Shown here: in pieces, positions 44,833 through 57,579 of the stretch | Layout of the letters: every line of letters starts with the position of its first letter | Position numbering within the stretch: position 1 is the stretch's first letter | DNA from: Artocarpus heterophyllus | Lineage: Eukaryota; Streptophyta; Magnoliopsida; Rosales; Moraceae | Length of the DNA stretch: 64,000 nt | NCBI GenBank assembly: GCA_025403435.1 | Contig: CM046348.1 | Coordinates: 12,921,000-12,984,999 of the forward strand | Reading direction: 5' to 3' | Position numbers and translations under genes: made by a program | Notes under the pieces: generated by a model | Database searches by the model: none | The model's input: the letters and a program-made list of their open reading frames with translations, nothing else | Told to the model about the DNA's origin: nothing

Positions 44833-45375
44833 GTACAGGAGGACTTACGAAATATTTGTGCAAATAAGATGGGAAGCAAGTCCGGAAGACAAAGCCAGCT
44901 AAGCTAATTTCTTAGCAGCAATCATCATTTTAACTCTAAGTGGGTAATAATTTTTAAACAAGGAAAGCCCTATGTATGAGACACTAAGTAAATATAGTGA
45001 AAACTCTATACTATCACTATATGGTATGCTCTTCAAGGAGTTTTCACTATTATTTTAGAGCCACAGTCTTTTTGTTATTTTTTTCCTTTTAAAGTTTTAT
45101 GAGTCTTATCTATTTTGTTCGAGAATTATTTCCTTGAAATTCTATATATTTCAAGGCCCAAGGCACATCACCTTACTTTACAAACATCAGACCAACCCTT
45201 TTGTTCTTGGGAATCTTTTAATAAGATGTACACTACTTGATAGAAGACTTTTGAGGTCAACTAATAGCATGTACACTACTTAATTAGGAATCTTTCAAAT
45301 GATCAATAAGCACGGTAATTTCTTGAAAATCACCAATAATCTTATACAGATAAGATACCTCATTAGATAACATTT
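44833..45375. other. NF-YC 3' region and spacer
   Basis: The first 200-300 bp after the stop are probably the 3' untranslated region. The sequence repeats an ACTATCACTATATGG / GTTTTCACTATTATT-like motif but I see no gene or definite element. Confidence 0.4.
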
Positions 45376-45669
45376 CAGCAGAGCTATAACTTTTGTTCAA
45401 TAGGGACACAATAGAAAAATATTAAGATTATATTTTGTGAAATGAATACATAATCATCTATTTTTATTGTTGAATGGGGGTATAATTATAATTTTTCACG
45501 TAAATTGTGGGCACAATAGAATTTTTAATTATTCAGTGGGGCATAGTTAATAATTTTTCTTATAAAATAAAGGTATATATAATTTTTTAAAAAAATTATA
45601 TAAAATTTTAAATTTCAATAATTGAATGAGGGTACATGCCCCTCTCAATGTAACATCCCTCTGCAACTG
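45376..45669. mobile_element. hAT-family relic, about 294 bp
   Basis: The left end is CAGCAGAGCTATAACTTTTG followed by an AATAGGGACACAATAG block. The right end is a GCCCCTCTCAATG block, then CCCTCTGCAACTG. ACATTT lies directly outside both ends (45370-45375 and 45670-45675). Taking two more bases on the left and two from the right terminus gives 8-mers TAACATTT and TGACATTT, differing at one base. It belongs to the same family as 2626-3004. Confidence 0.65.
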
Positions 45670-46076
45670 ACATTTGTGTAAAAATTTAGACTTGCTATAG
45701 GGTTTATATATACCCCATAATTGTTGTATAATTGAAATTATAAGGATAAAATACTTTTTTGTATTGAAAAACAAAATCAACTCTTTTAACAATTAAATAA
45801 ATTTCAAATTATACCAAATACTGTTGGTATAAACATACAAGCTAATTTTAGAGCTTAAAAAAAGTAAACAAACGGAAAAAATTCAAAGATTGCACACTTT
45901 AGTAAAAACTCGGGAAAAAAAAAACATTTGAAAACAATAAACATGAGAGAAAGGCTGAGTAGGGGATAGTTTTTCCAAACCTCATCAATTTTTCAAAGAA
46001 AAAAAAAAGGCATTCAATAAAACAATCAGATAACAGAGTCGATGGATTTATCAGTTGATTAGGCTCTAAAACTAGT

Positions 46077-46290
46077 CACTTGCCACAACAAGAATTAGCC
46101 AGCTTGGAATGGAGTGGAAGACAGGCTTTTTAGTGGTTGTTATTCACTTTGGGATGACAATTTTGCCCATAAACCCATTTATCCACTTGCCACAACAAGA
46201 ATTAGCCAGCTTGGAATGGAGTGGAAGACAGGCTTTTTAGTAGTTGTTATTCACTTTGGGATGACAATTTTGCCCATGAACCCATTTATC
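46077..46290. repeat. 107-bp tandem duplication
   Basis: The unit 46077-46183 is repeated at 46184-46290 with only a few differences (GTGGTTG/GTAGTTG, CATAAACC/CATGAACC). The unit begins CACTTGCCACAACAAGAATT. The near-identity means that it is young compared with the other repeats in this window. Confidence 0.95.
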
Positions 46291-46292
46291 CA

Positions 46293-46790
46293 TAAGGACC
46301 CGTCTTAAATGGAACAAAAAAAATCCGTTTATAAACAGATTAAGATTGTAAACGGGTTAATAGCGTAACCCGTCATGGGTATAAAGGTTCTCGATCCTAT
46401 TCCCTGTTTACACGTCCCGTTTAATTTATGTTACATTTTTAAATTAAATATATTACAAATAATGTACTATAATATATATAATTTTAAGTATAATGTTATA
46501 CTACATAACACCTATGAAATTCAAGAAAATAATTTTCTTTTGTTTCAAACTTATAGTCTTATATAATTGTGTCAATTAATTAATTAATTATTTATTTATT
46601 TATTTTATTATAAAAATAATTAATTGGGTAAACGGTTATCATAAGTATCCCAAACCCATGACGAGGAAGTCCGCCCTATCACCTACCAATTTATGCGGGT
46701 TGATAGGGCAGAGACGGGGCTTGTTTTTGTTTACGAGGCGAATTAACAAAAAGACTACCTGGCTCTAAATCCGTCCCGTTGTGATCCTTA
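46293..46790. mobile_element. Possible non-autonomous DNA transposon
   Basis: The left edge TAAGGACCCGTCTTAAATGG and the right edge (on the other strand TAAGGATCACAACGGGACGG) are inverted and similar. Both arms have GGGTTAA/CCCGT words and the core (46440-46620) is A/T-rich, as in hAT-derived repeats with GGGCC or ACCCGT words. The flanking 8-mers do not match, so the call is uncertain. Confidence 0.45.
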
Positions 46791-46803
46791 TATTATTGTA
46801 CTT

Positions 46804-48003
46804 AGGGGGCGTTTGGTATGCAGTAATCTTGAAATGGGAATGAGAATCTGTAAGATTCCCATGTTTGGTATACAGTAATCTAAGTTTTGGATTCCTGGAA
46901 AACTAATTCCTATGGGATTCAGATTACCTCATTTTGGGGTAATATGAAGCCCACCCACAAGGTGATATTCATATTCCTAGGAATCTCAAAACTATAGAAA
47001 TTTCATCTTTATTTCCATGATGATGATGATAATAATTATATTATTATTAAATTATTATAAATTAATATTTCTATGCAATATAAATATAAAAATTATATTC
47101 ATATAAAATAATAATTTGATAATAATGATAATAATAACATTAACAATAATAATAAACATATATAATATATTACATATACAATATCTAAATATAATATATA
47201 TAAATACTATAATAATAAAATAAAATAATGTTGTACTATTATTATAAATTAATATTAATATATGATATACATATAAATATTATATCAATATAAAATTATA
47301 ATTTAATAATAAGAATAATAATAACAATAATAATAAAAACATAATAATATAACATCAATATGAATAGTATAATATTAATATTAATATGCATAGCAATATC
47401 AATATTAAACTATATAAATACTATTATAATAATTATAAATATAAAATATAGCTAAATATGTTTAATATTTTATATAACAATACGTTTATTTAATGTTAAT
47501 ATTAATATAAATATTAATATATTATTAAGAATTGTATTTTTATTATTATTTATATTTATATCAATATATTTTATATTATATACAACATTTTAATATTAAT
47601 ATATTGTTAAATAATAATTCTATGATTATTATAAATTAATATTTTTATATAAGATAAAGAAAGTATTATATTAATATAAAATAATAATTATTTAATAATA
47701 ATGATAATAATAACATTAATATTTTAAATTATATATAATATTATTTTATTATTTATATTTATATTATTATTATTTAATATTAGTTCTAATATATTATATT
47801 GATACATTTAATGGTAATACAATAAATTATTTTGTCAATTATACAATATTCTTATGTATAACCAAACACAATAATATATTATTCATAGAAATCTAATAGA
47901 AGATTCCTATGTGCAACCAAACGTAATAATCTTAGTTCCTGGGAATCATATTCCCTACAATCATTTTCCCGGGAATATGATTCCTACTGATTACTGCAAA
48001 TTA
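46804..48003. mobile_element. MITE-like element with an almost pure A/T core
   Basis: The left arm (46807-46990) has GGGGCGTTTGGTATGCAGTA at the end and a second TTTGGTATACAGTAATCT 56 bp later. The right arm (about 47850-48000), on the other strand, has GCAGTAATCAGTAGGAATCA and two (G)TTTGGTT words. The arms also share GGGAAT/ATTCCC blocks (CCTAGGAATC, CCTGGGAATC). Between them 47030-47870 is nearly all A and T in TAATAATAT-like words. The GCGTTTGGTAT end is typical of plant hAT- or Harbinger-related MITEs. No target duplication was found, so the superfamily is open. Confidence 0.65.
47030..47875. repeat. Extreme A/T low-complexity tract
   Basis: About 845 bp consists almost only of A and T, with imperfect ATAATAAT, TATAAATATTA and AATAATAATAA words. 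G or C appears only singly. It forms the core of the element at 46804-48003. Confidence 0.9.
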
Positions 48004-51000
48004 CTTCCAAAATATAGTGTGTAACTTACGAAAAACGATTTCTAGATAAAGAGCAATGGGTGTAATTGGGATCAGGGAAGCGAGCTAGAGAGATACATTG
48101 TAGAGAGAGTCTTTTTTCTTTCTAGTCTGAGGTTGTGTTCTTGCAACAGAAAGGTTTCAGAAACACAATGCTTGTTCTATCAAGCTGACTGTTTGAGCGT
48201 GATCTGGTGACATTCTTAGTCCCACTGGATGCAGAATCAAATTGATCCGAACCACGTTAAATGTCTTGTTTTGTGTGATTGGTTGCGAGTTCTTTCTGTT
48301 CTTGCATTTGTGTTTCTCAGTTCTGAGTTCTTTGGTTTGCTTTGGGTTCGATCGAAGAACTGAGAGAGTGAATTCTTTGTTTAACATTATCATATAAAAG
48401 CTAGATAGACAAAATCCACACAAGCAATGAGAGAAGTCATTGATCAATCATCAATAAAATTTCAAATAACACGTGGCTAGCACGGATCATATATATATAA
48501 ACTTAAGGTATCGGACATATATATATATATATATATAAAACATACGTTTTTAATATTTCTAAATAACAATGTATTTTAACCCCATCGTTTTAAAGCTTTC
48601 CTTTTTTTAAACCCTGTTTATTGGTTATTGTCTCTTACAAACGATGTTATATTTTTTTTTCTCTTTCTCTTTTTTTTTTTTGATATTTTACCTTTTTCTC
48701 TTTTTTTTTTTTTTTTTTTTGCTTTTCATGATTTTTCCTTTTTTTTACCCCTTTTTCCCACTTTTTGGTGTTTTATTATATATAGGTTGCCTAATATCAT
48801 CCCCTCCACCCCAAAATCCCTATTCGTTAAACTTGTGTCATATTTTGACTAAAACAAATAAATTTTTTTATTCAGAAATCCAAATTAACTTATATATCAT
48901 TAATTTCAAGGTAGTTTAACCCAAAGCAAGTAATAGCCAAAATAATATATATATTCAAAAATTATTTTTGCAACATTTTTTTAATCTCTAAGTAAAATTA
49001 TTCTTTCTTTCATTTATAATTTACCTTATTAAATCTTTAATTGTAACATATTACATGCTTCACACATAACTAAATTAGTGTCAAGAGTTGAGAGAAAAAA
49101 AAAATAGTATCAAGAGAAGAACAAACGTGCTAAAAAAGAGCGATGCTGCGGACTTAATTCAATGTATGAAAAGAAAGTATAGGGACGAGAGAGTGCAATA
49201 CAAATATAAAGTTTAGTATTAATATGACACAAATAAGCCTTCAATTAGCCATAAAAAGAGACTTTACTTAGCGTACAATCCGAGGAATGACGTGACGTAT
49301 AGTTAAACTTTTTCATCGAGAATAAAGAGGAAGCCTCCTTTAAAAAAAGAAAACTAAATGTTTAGTAAAATAAGTTAAAAGATTAAGTTCAAACAATGAA
49401 AATGCCCCTTATATTATAATAAAAAATAAAAAATTATTACTATATAAAATTTTTATATATTATAATATTTTTTTTTCTTTCAATTTATCCGTTAAACCTG
49501 TATGATTTTTTTTGGCTAAAACTAGCCATTGCCAACTTAAGCCCTCTTTAACTTTGTGAGTGGAATCTTTTTATATATTAGATTCCACGTCACCCGCACG
49601 GAAGGGAATCGTATTCGACAAAACATCTCAACTTTTATTTCTTTTCCGTTCACGCGTGGTGATCAGAGCCTTTTTTTTTTTTTTTATTTCCCTTCGCTTT
49701 GCATATTTTCTGCAGCTCGTCTTTCCAGTGGTTGAATAGAAATAAAGAGACCGTGACAAATAATACTAAATAAATAATGTTGATTAACATGGTACATGCA
49801 TGATCTAACAGAACATGGTACCGATAATGAATATTTTTAGTAAGAATATCGTAAACAAAATAAGAAATAATTTTATATTGAACAATAACCCAATTATATG
49901 TTTTAATTATTGAGTAAGACCACCTATATAATTTTTCTTACAAAATTTTATACAAAAATTACGAGTAAAAGTTGAATTTTTAAAAGGTGAATAAGAACAC
50001 ATGTCCCTACTCACCTGTATCTCCCTCCACACAACATGATACCGTAGTTGAGGATCATTCCATCTTATATATAGTGAATGTTTACAGTCAAGCATATGAA
50101 AGTAAGGCACTTGTAATTTTTTTTTTAATTATAATATGGTTTGAACGTTTGTATAACACTCAATAAATATAGTCTACACTTAGAAAAATTAACTGTTGCA
50201 ATTAAGAATATTAAAGGTTACATGACCATATGAACGACGTTACAATAAAAACACATAATATTACAAGTGTCAAAATGGTCAAGGCGTCAGAATTTGATAC
50301 TTTATTTGTATATTTTTTTGGTCATATATTTTTTACATGTTTATATAATTTTGTTGGCCTCGCTTAAGAAAGGAGAAAAAAAAAGGTTGAAAGAAATATA
50401 ACCTAACAAATTATTAGCACCAATATTATTTTCTTATTTATTTTCTCTCACTCGTACCAGCTTCAGTTTTGCACGGAACATTTGCGAGTTTTCAATTAGT
50501 ACATGCTATTTCTTATATAAATAAGTATTGGTTTTTTCACACAGTTTCTTCCTGAATTTAGCGAATATTTGTAATTTGTTTTATGAATTTTTTAATTTTT
50601 AAAATTTGTATTTTGACGTTATAAATTTATAGCAAATTATTCTCATTAAAAATAGTGAGTTTATATTTTTATAGAAATTATGTGACTTGCACATATATCG
50701 TTTCCAATGACATAAATGATCAATTTTTATCCAATTTAATTCACATTTATTAAGATTAAATTCTTTAATCAAATTTTATTAAAACAAAAAAATTTAAATA
50801 AATTGTGTTTTAAATATAAATTTGACGTTAACATTGATATTTTTTTTTAAGCAAAGAAATCTGGGAGGAATATAAATTCATTTGTCTCATTTAATTTCTG
50901 AAGTATGAATATGGTCCTAAAGTTAGGTTTCTACCTTTCTTTTTGATTCTATATCTGACATTCTTTCCTTTATATTTTAAATTTTGTTAAAGGTCGACCA

Positions 51001-51124
51001 ACTCGTTAGTCACGCGAGCATCTTTCTAACTTTATCTTCTTTTTTATCCTTTTCGTCTTTTGCTTTCCTTTTTCTCTTTTCAATCAGCAGAGTCCAAAGT
51101 TGGTATAAAGTTTTTTTTTTTTTT
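48004..51124. other. Spacer without a recognised gene
   Basis: Contents are a GC-neutral stretch at 48060-48420, a (TA)n run at 48519-48537, T-rich low complexity at 48645-48770, and a possible hAT-family right end at about 49860-50030 (CACATGTCCCTACTC, CTCCCTCCACAC). None of the short open frames has a recognisable motif. Confidence 0.4.
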
Positions 51125-51610
51125 GGTTGTTTATATTATTGAGCCTTCAATTTTGAGTTTCTTTTTTGGTCACTTAATTTTAAAAGTCATCACCTTCTTA
51201 CCTCAAACTTTTATATCTTTCTCATTTTACCGGTTTTGTACAATTTCCCATCAAATGTGATGGAAATAATCCCAGATGAGCCACACGTGACGGTTGTTGA
51301 AACTATTTATGGCTTGATACCGCTTTTGTTGTCCATAACATAGCAAAACCTTTTATTAAAAATCCCCAAATTATTTGTTCGCCACTTTCTAAATGGACGT
51401 GAATGTTAATTCTCATTTGGGACAGTAAAATGTCATTTTTACCCTTAAAAATTACCTACGTGAGCTTATTTTTGTGGGAAATTAGACAAAGGGGAGTAGA
51501 ATGAGAAAATCTAAAAATTTAAGGTAATAAAGTGGTTATTTTTAAAATTGAGATGACAAAATAAAGACATCGTAAAGTTTAGGGCCATTAGTTTTGTTTT
51601 CCTGAAAAGA
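51125..51610. mobile_element. Mutator-like MITE with about 130-bp inverted ends
   Basis: The left end (about 51130-51265) and the right end (about 51465-51605) are diverged inverse complements. Pairs are TTTTGGTCA/TGACAAAAT-like, AATTTTAAAAGTCATCACCT against AATTTTAAAAATAACCACTT, TTTCTCATTTTAC against TTTCTCATTCTAC, and CAATTTCCCATCAAA against TAATTTCCCACAAAA. It has no coding capacity. The exact termini and target duplication are unresolved. Confidence 0.65.
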
Positions 51611-54150
51611 AGTTTGAAGTACACTTGTGCTCACTTAACCTCTTAAGTTTAGTATTCTTTGGTAATATATACAAGTATTGCACCCTTACTTCAAATACAA
51701 CTTACAATTAGCAGACAACTTTTATGCCGGCTAGAATTTAATTTCCGTAAAAGAAAAGACATAAAGGTGGGGAAATAATTTGGTTGCAGGCTTAGTAATT
51801 CCCAAAGTCAAGTTTTTTTTTGTTTTTTTTTTTGGGAAAAAAAAACAAAGAAAAATAAAGAACTTGAAAAATGACAAGATAATGTTCAAGGTTTTTGATT
51901 TTCCATTTTTCTAGATGTGCCGTGCTCGTAAGAAGGAGGGTCGTTGGATGGGATGTTGAGGGAAGATTAAGAGTGAAGAGATTCAATTAGAAGTGGCCAA
52001 CACATAAGACCCACCTTGCAGTTTTTTGTCTCAGACAATGCATGGAAGACATCGGGGTCCAGACAGCAACACTTAATTATAATTAACATTTAAAAGATAA
52101 TTAGCTGATGATAATTTAAAAAGGTTAATTTTATTTCTGACCCTCTGAGAATGTTGTTTGTTTTATTTAATCTTTAAATTTTTAACTGACACATTAATGG
52201 TACTCAAACTTAACTATGGTTATATTTATGGAACCTCTATAACGAAATCATTTAAAATTTGGATTTTTATGCTACAGGTTCTAAGACTTTGGCCTCGTTT
52301 AGTAGTGTTTTTATTTTCTTTTTGGTTTTTGAAAAAAGTTTGAAAATGAGAATATTTTAAAAAATGTGTTGGTTTTGTTTTGAAAATTGTGTTTGGTTGA
52401 TACTTTTTATCCTTTTTAAGAATAGCTAAGAAAAATGAAAATGTGTTCAGTGTATGTGTTTTTTAAAATGCTCATTAAAAAATTTTAAATTAATTTATTT
52501 GATTATTGCATTAATGTCAACAACACTCAGATTTTTTTCTTTATCTTCTCTCTTCCCTCTCATCTCTCTCTTTCCTCTCATCTCTCTCTTTCTCGTCTCT
52601 CTGAGAATCCCTCTACAGCCACCTTGTTGTCGAATTTCATTGCCATGTCGGCTACGATTTTCTCTCTTGTGATTTTTCCGGGCCGTCGTAGGCTTCGACC
52701 GAGATCCAACACAGGTAGAGGGGCTCTGTGTTCTCAAGCGCTAGGGTAGGGTAAGGGTACCTGTTGATTTCTAATTAGTCACGAGGGTTATTGACACTGC
52801 TAGTTCGTGAGCTTTGAGCATTGTGACAATTCGGTCCCCGAACTTTTGATAATGGTATATTACTTACTCAGCTTTTATCTTCAGGTAGTTTTAGTCTCCA
52901 ACACTTATAGTGATGAAAGATTTTTAAAATTTAACATAGATAATCACATTCTCATTACAAAAAACTGAAAATTTTACATAGATAGTTACAATAATTGCAA
53001 AATTCTATAACTTTTAATGGTAACTTGAGCAGTGGCAAAAATGAATAGATAAACTCTAAAATGTAAAAAGCTATCTATTGATACTTTATATATTGAGAGT
53101 TTATCTATTGATAGTTTCTATTATAGTAATTGTAAAAAGCTCTAGAAACTGTTAATAGATAAACTCTCAATATTATATAATAGTTAAAAAGAAAGGTATA
53201 TTCAATTTGTTGAATTTTGTACTATGTGAATGTCAAATTTTCTTTAGAGTTTGGTTCTTTCTTGATTTACTATTCTTTTTTCACTATAGATGGAGCAAAA
53301 TTGATAATAAACCATTTAAGGAGTGCAAAACAGATATATAAAAAAAGGTTTAACTATAAACATAAACCAAAAACAATTATTTTAGTAAGGAAATTAGGAA
53401 AATGTATTTATGAAAGCCACATTTATTAAAAAATAGTATTATTTTAGAGAACTAAAAGAAAAAAGTATTTAATTAGAGACATATTTGAGAAACATTATTA
53501 CAATAGGAGCAAATTAAAAAGAAAAGATTAATAAGGTACACATAAAAATAATTTTAATAGGAATTACTTAGAGGAAAAATTTATTAATTGTGAGAGCATA
53601 TGTAAATTTTGTAAATGAGGGGGTGGCATATATGAAAAGTTTTTAAAAACTATAGGCAAAAACATAAATTATCAAAAATTAAGGGCTGCCTCGCCAGTGA
53701 ATTTGAGTATGTGTCACTGGCCACATGACTCTTTGGTAATTAAGCAAAAGGTAACTAAAATTTCCAAAAATCTTGAAAAATATGAATTTTTTAAAACTAA
53801 TTATAATAAATAGTAGGTTTTGAAAATATTTATAATAAATATCAAATCTATAGGGTAAATAATTTATTTACTCCTCTGTTTACAGTGTAAATAATTCTTA
53901 TTTATACAATAAATATATTTATGATACAAATAATATATATACTCTTTATTTATCATGTCAATATTTCTTATTTACATGATAAACAAGTTATTTACATTGT
54001 AAATCTAACATTTACTACAAATATTTTCAAAACATGATATTTACTTTAACAAGTTTTAAAAACTAACACTGTCCTCATTTTTTCAAAACCTTTTGACATT
54101 CGTATTATATTGGCTCACAAAATTCACAAAGTCCTCAATGGCAATTTGCC
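51611..54150. other. Spacer with transposon-end fragments
   Basis: 52292-52480 begins GGCCTCGTTTAGTAGTGTTT and looks like one end of a small transposon of the TTTGGTAGTGTTTTT type. Its partner was not found. 52530-52610 is CT-rich. The remainder is A/T-rich with short repeated GATAAACTCTCAAT-like words (53040-53170). No gene is supported. Confidence 0.4.
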
Positions 54151-55199
54151 CAAAACCAAAGGATGATTTAGCAACACAAAAGTGCATAAATATGGCCGAA
54201 ATCTGCAGAACTCACTCAGGCAAGCACCTCTCTAGGCCTCGAAGTTTGATTAGTTGAAAAAGATGAAAAATGATAAGAGGGAAGGGGAGATTTGAGCTAC
54301 TGGAAATTGTGGGAATGGGCTGCTTGGGATGAAAGAAAGTTATGAGAAAAAATAGATCACAAGTTTTTCTTATGATATCAATTTAATATTCTTCCCAAGG
54401 CCGCCCATTCCAATGATTTCCGGTGGTTCCTCCCTTTCCCTTCCATCTCTATTCCTCCATCACAGTTTTTAGTCTTTACTACTACTGCCTCAACGCTACC
54501 AAGGTATATCACCTATTTATTTTTAAATAATTATTATTATCTATATTTTGGTAGAAGAATAACTCTTCTTTGATTCTGTCTGATTACACTGAACATGGTT
54601 TTAGAATTAATTGTTATTTTTTATCTTCTTTTGGTAATAGCTGAGGTTGGAAGTTGATCATAGCATGATCTGAATACTTAATAAAGAACATATGTGAAAA
54701 ATTAAACAACTCCTTAAAATCTAGGATTAAAAAACAGGTACAATTTGGGATTATTATTTATTTATTTATTTTTCTGGACATGGGTTTTTCAAGTTTTGTT
54801 ATGTATCATAAAAATATTAACTATGATCTTTTGTACTGTACTTGTTTAATGTTCATGGAAGGTTATAATAGGCTGGAGATTTAGATCTATAGATCTAATA
54901 AATCAATTTTGTGTTTGTTTTTTATTTTTCTTTCCCCTCGATAGAATTGAATTCATGTACATCATCACAAGGAAGAGCTTCCTATTGACAAAGAAAGCTC
55001 TGAAATTGAAAGGAGAACTATATGTTTTCTGATTTTATTTTTTTTTTCTTCTTCAAAGGTCAAGTCAAGTTTAATATTCCAAGAGATTTATAGAGGAATT
55101 TTAAGCTAAATCCTTAATTTCTATGCAAAACCAATACCTCTTCTTCATTACTTGCTATGCAAAATGAGATCTTGTGGGCAAAAATACCTAAAATTTATT

Positions 55200-55217
55200 C
55201 TCTCTCTCTCTCTCTCT
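55200..55217. repeat. (CT)n microsatellite
   Basis: Nine CT units. A longer, interrupted CT tract follows about 100 bp downstream at 55315-55354. Together they create an artificial Ser/Leu-rich open frame. Confidence 0.9.
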
Positions 55218-55314
55218 TTCTTCACCACCCATCTTCCTTGCCACTGGTAAGTTCTGGTGAGATCCCGAATAGATATGTGACATCAAAACCAAAGGTTCAC
55301 GCTACACAGGGGCA

Positions 55315-55354
55315 GTCTCTCTCTCTCTCTCTCTCTCTCACTCTCTCTCTCTCT
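55315..55354. repeat. Interrupted (CT)n microsatellite
   Basis: About 20 CT units with a single CA interruption. Confidence 0.9.
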
Positions 55355-56279
55355 TTTTGCTTACCTTTTTGGTATCATGGTGGTTTTTACCGAAGTTTCA
55401 CGGTGGGATACTGCTGGTAGTTGGGTCGACTACTAGTGGTTGCGTAAGTATTATGTTATCCCTGACTTCTGCTATGATGCTACCAGATATTTTCTGGACT
55501 CTAAATGTGTTAAATGTGACATTTTTGTTGTGAGAACTCTCTTTTTCCATTGCGAAAATCAATCTACGTCTTGTGAACGTAGCATTTGTGTAAAGCCTCC
55601 ATATGCTTTGAGTGTTGATCTTTCATTCTTGTTTTTGTAAAATTTATGACAGGACACAAATATCCTACACAAATGTTAAAAATATGCAAAAACTAATAGC
55701 GCTTGATCAAAATCTTACTGTTAAAATCAATGTTGTCGTGATAAAATATTTTTTATACCCTACTAAAGAACTCTAGTTTTTAAGAGAAAAACATATTCAT
55801 ATATTCTCCTATACATGACTCATGAATTTTGATTTTGTGGGTTTGTCTTTCTTTATTTTTTTTGTCTTTTCCTTAATGATGATGTGTGTTTGTATTTCAA
55901 ACAGCTCTTTGCTTCCTGAACTCAATACATTAAAGATGAAAAGAGTGCAGATGATGTTTCTGACATTTCTTCACTTTGAACCGAATGTAGTGTATTTTTC
56001 CATGGGGACTCTTCCAAATTCACTGATGCACTCTATTTTATTACCTCCCAACTCAAGCAAATTCCTATGATCCGAGATTTGATTGTCACAAAAATGATTC
56101 TTAGACCGCTAATTATAAATTTTATACTGTTCAAATTCTAATAAAGACACGGAGAAATTAGTTCCATAATCGATTATTTTGTGTTTGGTAGGGAATGTCA
56201 AGAAAATGAAGAACATATGAGAATTTTGAAATAAAAGTATGTGGAAAAATTAGAAGGACAGAGGATATTATAAAATCCT

Positions 56280-57560
56280 TTCATGAACCGAGTCTCTCTT
56301 TTATTATAGAGAAAATTACATGTTATGCCATACTTTTAAAAGTTGTGTTTATTCATACATATTTAAAAAAATTATGTCACATTATCACTCATATTACATG
56401 TTACTTGTGCCACAAAGAAATACGTGTAACATGTATAAAAAGTGAATTTAAAAAGATGGTATTTTTGAAAATTACTCTTTATAATTTCTTCAAAATTAGA
56501 GAGAAAAATGCAAAAGAGTGCCTTCTTTTCTTCTCTATAAAATTAACAAATGATCAATTCCAAAGTGCCTTCCTCTCTTCTTTATGTGCCTTCCTCTTGT
56601 AGACAGATTTCGACGTCGCCCTTGACTGGCCTTCCAAACCTCAACCCTAAGATTTGGCCTCCATAGTAACAAATATGGATGCATGTTTAGCCCCGTGGCT
56701 TGGGAAATGGATCTTTTGCACGAGGCAAAAGATTGGCCGTTGGCGTGTTGGTTGCCTGTATGGGCCTCTTCGGAGGTTCGGTGATCTTGCCCCAACGGTT
56801 TTTCTTCCTCCTCCTTAAGACAATTCTAGGCGTGGGCGGCAAGCATGGTAGGGTTTTTGGTGTCTGAATTGGCGTTGTGGCTATGGTCACCAACGAGGGA
56901 TGCGTTAGGCTTTGGCTAGATTTGCTATTTAGGGGTTTTGTTCCTCATAGAGCGGTGAAGCTCTCGGTCAAAGATGTGTATGGTTTGGCGGCAAGCGGCA
57001 GTGTTGTATGAATCTTATGCACCAATGAAGAGGTAGCCCCATTATTTTGTTGTTGATTATGCTCCTTTTTGCTTGTGGTGGTCAGATTGGCTCGGTTGGT
57101 TTCTTTATGCTGAGACTTAGTTCCCGTTTAGTGATCTATGTTGGCATTTAATAAAGACATTGTTTCCGCCTTGTATGTATTTATGCTATTATTTATTTAT
57201 TTATTTGGATTGTAATAATGGAAGTGGTCTTCCCACGTCTTAAGATTTTGTGTCATCCGTTAGATTTGTTTCTAGACAGACTTAATGTTCCTCAAAAGAT
57301 GCCTTTAGGATGTGTTGAGGGTGGCCTTAGTACTACAGAGTTTTGGTCCTTGATCGATCTGATGTTTTGATTGAGTGTAAGGGCTATGTAAAAAAGAGCT
57401 TTACATATGCTTGAACCTAGTGTGCCAAGATGCTTTCTCATTATAGAACCTCATATATGCACCTTTCTTATTGATCGTTTGATGACTACTGATAGATTTG
57501 ATCTTAATCGAGGGTTATGTTGCATTTATTATCATTGTAATTTGTATTAATAAAAAAATA
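56280..57560 (+). other. Decayed element, possibly LINE 3' region
   Basis: 56600-57560 is GC-richer than its flanks and ends GATCTTAATCGAGGGTTATG ... TTTGTATTAATAAAAAAAT, a form seen at the 3' ends of plant L1 LINEs before the poly(A). Stops are frequent in all frames and no protein domain can be read, so the identity is uncertain. Confidence 0.3.
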
Positions 57561-57579
57561 TATATTATCAACATACACA

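Larger units (their letters stand above)
54151..56100 (+). other. Region with exon-like fragments, no gene assembled
   Basis: Two short coding-like stretches stand out. Near 54971-55045 the plus strand reads HVHHHKEELPIDKESSEIER after an A/T-rich, intron-like run. Near 55925-55975 a frame reads KDEKSADDVSDISS. There is also a possible splice donor near 54500. (CT)n tracts lie at 55200-55217 and 55315-55354. These could be pieces of a decayed or poorly conserved gene, but I could not join them into a convincing frame and do not recognise a family. Confidence 0.25.

Noticed and set aside
47030..47875. Possible replication origin or matrix attachment region
   Set aside because: Only A/T richness supports this. 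The flanks look like transposon arms, which explains the tract better.
52292..52480. Small transposon beginning GGCCTCGTTTAGTAGTG
   Set aside because: Only one end could be seen. No inverted partner or target duplication was found.
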